Positions 60,006-64,000 of a DNA stretch of 64,000 bases are shown here, in pieces; position 1 is the first letter of the stretch, and every line of letters starts with the position of its first letter. A model generated the notes under the pieces. The model was not told the origin of the DNA, ran no database searches, and worked only from the letters and a program-made list of their open reading frames with translations. The stretch spans positions 124,001 through 188,000 of the forward strand of contig JAODTK010005667.1 of the NCBI GenBank assembly GCA_026419785.1, in the 5' to 3' direction. This DNA comes from Sclerodactyla briareus. Lineage: Eukaryota > Echinodermata > Holothuroidea > Dendrochirotida > Sclerodactylidae. A program made the translations under genes and the position numbers.

Positions 60006-60839
60006 TTGGGCATCAAGACAAGAAATACTCCTAATAATCGACTTGACTTAACTAGGCATTGATGACTGCCTTTTTTTGCACGCCATGATTCCATGAGTGC
60101 TGTCATTTAGCATTTTTGTCTCATTTAGAGCGCCAAATCGCATCTGAGGCGAGGTAAAAAATCCGAATTCTCACAACTAAATGGGGGGTCAGGGCTAGCT
60201 ACATTTGCACCGTTAACCTGGATAAGTCAATATTCATTGCAGGGAGTTTTGGAGGGTTAATACCCCTCCCCGGCCCAATCCCCCTCTTCTAGACCATGTG
60301 GAAATGCTGAAAACGCTGTCTGGGTGGGTTTTGTGCTATACTCACATCTACGGCCACCTGGAGTGGCATCAAAGAACTGGGGAGAAAGTTCAAAGTTCTC
60401 TCTGTAACGGTGTGAACATGCCCCCCCCCCCTTCCCACCTAATATGTGCCCCCAAATTAGATATGAGACTAGACGCACCTCAGACGGTGATCACAACGTT
60501 CCTCCGAGCTGGCTCCCCCCTAAAATCACTGATCCCCCTCATCACTGACCACTGAAAAATCGTCGATCGCCGCCACTGACCATGACCATTGATCAGTTCA
60601 TGTACATCGAGGCCACTGATCAAAATCGAAACGTAGAGTTTCAGATTCACCATTGGTGAGACGTTGACCCAAGTCTAAACTCTTTTCCTTCAGGGCCCCA
60701 TTATACTTAACAGCTTAATCCTTGAATCGTTTATATATATTATCACATCAGTGCTTATAAAAAGTCGCAAAAAAACAATAATTCCGAAGTTTCAATGCTC
60801 TGTAGCAGAAAAAAAAAATACAAATACATTAACCGTAGG
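60006..60839. other. Unassigned sequence with G/C-runs
   Basis: GGGTCAGGGCTAGC at 60186 and CCCCTCCCC at 60263 resemble fragments of the dispersed element. 60520-60615 has repeated CACTGATC/CACTGACC steps. No gene. Confidence 0.45.
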
Positions 60840-61970
60840 TTTGCTTAAAATAATTGGTTTCACGATGACTTGAAAGATGTCACAGATGATGAGCCCCGGA
60901 GAATCAATTGGCAGCGTGTTCCGAGTGCTGGTGCGCAGACAAAATGGCCCGTTCCCGATGCGCTGTTCGGGTGCTTGTGTAATAGTGAGGAGCGTCTTGT
61001 CGGTTGAGGATCGGAGTGTGCGGCGCGGGTTTGGTAATGCTGATGAGATCTGGAAGATTGAGGGGTGATGAGTCATGAAGACACTTGAAGACGCATGTCA
61101 GTATCCGGAACTTGATCCTTAACGTCACAGTGCCAGTGAAGATCAGCAAGAACCGGTGATATATGATAGCGTGGGCCTGACCGCTTGAAATTATACGAGC
61201 CTGCGGTCGTTCTGACAACTTGTTCGTCGTCGACTTGATAGGCCGGGGCTCCATATAACAGGCCACAGCAATAGTCCATACGAGACACTACGAAGCTCTG
61301 AACTTGCAGTTTTTTTTGCAGGCGTCCGTAGTGAGGAATTTCCGAATCTTCCAAATATTGCGTATTGGAATTTGCATGAACTGACCACACTGGATACTTC
61401 ACACGTGATGGTCAGCCATCCGAGAGATGCTCGTCCAAGTACGACTTCCGAGAACTCGTACCCTCCTCGACGGATTGATCTCATGCCCATCGATTGTGAG
61501 AGATAGGCGCCAGTCTATCATATGAGGGGCGAATGACGTTTAAAAGTCCGTTTTGTCTCCGTTCAACTTGAGGCAATTTGCTGACATCCAGCGACTGATG
61601 AGATCAACACAGGTCTTGAACTTTGATCACTGCCAATTCCCGCTCAGAGGCTCAGTGGGATCGTACTCACGTTTTTATATTTTGTACTGTCTCAGCAATA
61701 CCGATGATAGGATATGCCATGTTGGTTAATGATGTCTCGCAAAGGACGTGTATACAGCGAGAAGAGCACCGGACCAAGAACGGATCCCTGAGGAACTCCC
61801 GGCGTAATCTGGCGAGCGGTCGAAAAAATTCCATTTATTGAGACGCACTGTGACCGGCCGCTGAGATAGAATCGAACCACTCGTAGGTGTGACCACTTAA
61901 TCCAATTGAGGCATCCAGCACTTCCAGTAGTTTCTCGTGATCCACTGTATCAAAGGCCGCACTGAGATAT
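60840..61970 (-). pseudogene. Jockey-superfamily LINE RT, 3' half, minus strand
   Basis: Reading right to left: AFDTVDHEKLLEVL (61963-61922), then YLSGRSQCVSINGIF (61868-61824) and TPGVPQGSVLGPVLFSLYT (61809-61753), a well-kept RT motif. The YADD motif is lost at a frameshift, as YHRY then stop, near 61693. SANCLKLNGDKTDF (61587-61546) follows, then SRMDYCCGLLYGAPAYQVD (61289-61233), HWLPVTLRIKFRIL-type text (61140-61100) and SPLNLPDLISITKPAP (61065-61018). It stops where copy 2 of the G/C-run element begins, so the 5' part is missing or displaced. Pseudogene with several frameshifts. Confidence 0.8.
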
Positions 61971-62365
61971 TTTTCGTTTTACTTTGAACGCTATTGAGAT
62001 GTGTGTGACCCCGTGGCGTACTCACGGGGGGAGGGGGGGGGGTCATACCCCCAAACCCTCGTGATCACTCAATCTTTAACACAAAAAACTGTGCTTTTTG
62101 CATTAACTATAGTTGATTTAATTTTGCAGCTGTTTTTTACAAAATTGCAAGAGCAGCAAGCAGTGTCTAGGAGCCAATGAATTGTACTTATAGGGAGGGG
62201 GTGATGCCATTCTTGAAAGGGCGCCCTTTCCTGGGTTCCGACCTCAACACCCGACTCCCCCCATCCCCACCCCTGACGAAATCTCTTGCGTACGCTACTG
62301 ATAACAGCTGACTCCCTGAATGCGTTAAGTTACTTTTACTTTGAACGCTATGAGATGTGTATGAC
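61971..62365. repeat. Direct repeat of ~36 bases flanking the second G/C-run element
   Basis: TTTTACTTTGAACGCTATTG..GATGTGTGTGACC at 61976-62011 recurs as TTTTACTTTGAACGCTATGA..TGTGTATGACC at 62333-62365. The pair brackets the dispersed element at 61994-62302. Confidence 0.75.
61994..62302 (+). mobile_element. G/C-run dispersed element, copy 2
   Basis: Begins CCGTGGCGTACTCACGGGGGG and ends AAATCTCTTGCGTACGCTACTG. Shares CAGTGTCTAGGAGCC, TTGTACTTAT.GGGAGG and GGGCGCCCTTTCC with copy 1. Outer GTGGCGTAC/GTACGCTAC form an inverted pair. Confidence 0.65.
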
Positions 62366-63239
62366 CCACATATTTCTTATATTGACTGGATGGCTCATCT
62401 ACTGCGAAATTGCGCATCCCGTGCAATAGCGTCCTCTGACACCCAGAAAAACTTGAGCAGAAAACTGCGTAACTACATCCTTACTTCAGGATTCCATAGA
62501 TGCGTATGTGAAAAATCGCCAATTTTCCGGAACTGAGCGGGGCTATGTTTGAAATATTCTATTTAGTTTACATAGATAGATATCGGTTTCCACACTGACA
62601 GAAGCCAAAAAAATCCAAAAAAATAAATGGAGGCAAACCACGGCTTTTAGGCGAATAAGCACATTGTACCTATGCGTTATGCAGATGCTTATCACCGCGA
62701 ATGAATTCTATGGCTTATCTTTAAAAAGCCAAGCACGACAATGATTCTTGGTCTGCTGCCTTTTTTTTTTTTTTTGTCTCTTCGCAATCACTCTAGTGTT
62801 TCCTCTTCTGAAACAAACGTTCCGTTTCCGTAAATATGTGATTTTCACATCCTGCCCGGATACGCATACGCATATACGGAATCCCAGCCTGAATGCTTCA
62901 ATGCTTCAATGCTTCATCCCAGCCTTCAATGCTTTATCCGATTGATTTTAAACTTGCACACATTACCGCCCTGGGTAGATCTCGGGTAAGTTCGAAAGTG
63001 AGCCCTCTTTTTGCAGGTTCCACGAAAATTTCAACAAACTTGGTGACTGTAGACTGCTGTTGGTTTCAAAATTAATAAATGCACTCATTGAAGAACCTCC
63101 TACTTAGATTGGTCATGGATGTCGTCCTTTAATGAGAAGATACCTAATAACTGGCATTGTCTCCCATTGTTCGAGAGTGGGGGGGGGGGGGGGTGTTACA
63201 TTTGGCGGTTCACCCACCAGGCGATGTCTATAGTTATAG
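62366..63239. other. Unassigned sequence
   Basis: A T-run (62760-62775) and a mini tandem repeat (ATGCTTCA in about four steps, 62893-62935). No gene recognised. Confidence 0.5.
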
Positions 63240-63485
63240 TCGTCTCAAAGCGCGTGCCGAGAGTTTGTCATGTGGTGGGGGGGGGGGTTGAGTGGTCGGA
63301 CCCAGGGGAAAGGTGCGCCCCCACGCCCATGAATGGCCTCACCCTCCCTAGGGGCCAATAAGTACAATTTATGGGCCCCTAGGCAACTCGGGCGGCCATG
63401 AACTTCACCAATAGGTAGTGTAAGGGATGAGGGGAGGGAAAACGTCCAATCTGTAGGTGTCAATTCTGAACCCCCACCCCGCCCC
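63240..63485 (-). mobile_element. G/C-run dispersed element, copy 3 (inverted, diverged)
   Basis: Contains AGGGGCCAATAAGTACAATT and GGGCCCCTAGGCAACT, the reverse complement of the central TCTAGAGG..CC..TTGTACTTATT landmark in copies 1 and 2, plus G-runs and C-runs at both sides. Ends are not clear. Confidence 0.45.
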
Positions 63486-64000
63486 GCTCGCACAATTTCT
63501 TCCCACATTAGTGCGGCGATGAGGAGGGCCGACGGGGATGCGCTCAGTATCTCACACGACGAGCCTCTGTGACAGGGCTACTCTAATTTCGGCACTATAG
63601 ACTGGTAGAAATGTATGGAAGGACCGCTGACATTAATGGGAGTCAATATAACACCTAAATCAAGTACTTAGCATATCAGAGCCTGGACGCATTCAGCTGC
63701 GCCAGTAGAGCCTATAGCTGCCGATTGGCCACCTGCTCTCCCTCTACAAGCCATATCAGTTTTCTGCATGAGACACATCAGCCTGCATATAGGTTATACT
63801 AGTGTAGAGACCTGTTTTGAGCGAGGGCGGGTAGGGAGGGGGTAAAGCGAGCAGGAGGTAGGGAAGGAAAGGGTAATTACACTCGATTTTTCGAGTTTAG
63901 GAATAACATTCAGTGATCCCATCCACTGAATCACAACTCGCTCATTCGAGAACCGGGGTTTCCAGTTAGCCGCATCCACCCACCGCGACCAGGCGAGCAT
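63486..64000. other. Unassigned sequence at window end
   Basis: A 68-codon minus-strand ORF (63794-64000) runs off the window with no motif. Nothing else recognised. Confidence 0.4.

Noticed and set aside
61191..61490. Minus-strand ORF as an independent gene
   Set aside because: It is partly out of frame with, and overlaps, the LINE RT text on the same strand; treated as part of that remnant.

Overview
The window looks like repeat-rich nuclear DNA from a marine invertebrate animal. It has broken non-LTR retrotransposon ORFs from several clades, a tRNA-derived SINE, AT, GT, TAA and ATCT microsatellites, G/C-run dispersed elements, a foldback-type transposon and a satellite array. There is no bacterial-style gene packing. 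The mixture of CR1/L2-like and Tx1/L1-like LINEs, and a foldback element built like the TU elements of sea urchins, makes an echinoderm or another deuterostome invertebrate my best guess. That assignment is inference and weak. I recognise no intact host gene.

Layout. Bases ~166-12655 (copy A) and ~23629-35432 (copy B) are two diverged copies, in the same orientation, of one ~12-kb block. In order, each copy holds: an AT microsatellite at its left edge; a broken L2/CR1-like LINE whose endonuclease and reverse transcriptase halves are split by ~2 kb of inserted sequence, including an element with GCGTAGCCAG ends; a (TATC)n tail; a GGGCCC-rich tandem repeat; a ~2.1-kb element with ~480-bp terminal inverted repeats; unassigned sequence; and an (ATA)n tract. 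Copy B lacks about 650 bp of the RT core. Copy A is followed by a CR1-like LINE (~12.7-16.3 kb), a second LINE 3' tail (~16.56-16.9 kb), a third (18.73-19.2 kb) and mostly featureless DNA to 22.9 kb. Copy B is followed directly by a 61-bp satellite (35.43-37.09 kb) with long runs of identical units.

From 37.1 to 42.9 kb lies unassigned DNA with a few minus-strand stretches that read like protein but match no family I recognise. From 43.1 to 48.5 kb is a nearly complete but frame-broken Tx1/L1-like LINE (ORF1 and ORF2), flanked by (TAA)n and (TTA)n tracts. From 49.9 to 54.07 kb is a foldback-like element: two arrays of a ~20-bp GATATC repeat, in opposite overall orientation, flank inner inverted repeats and a middle segment. 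The rest (54-64 kb) holds ~300-bp dispersed GGTCA-rich repeats, one tRNA-derived SINE, three copies of a G/C-run dispersed element and a minus-strand LINE RT fragment.

Nearly every ORF is broken by single-base indels. This could be old decay, sequencing error in a poorly polished assembly, or both. The perfect identity of satellite units beside diverged flanks is the main oddity for deciding which. No interacting gene system is visible; the window is best read as layered mobile-element insertions, one large duplication and satellite expansion.
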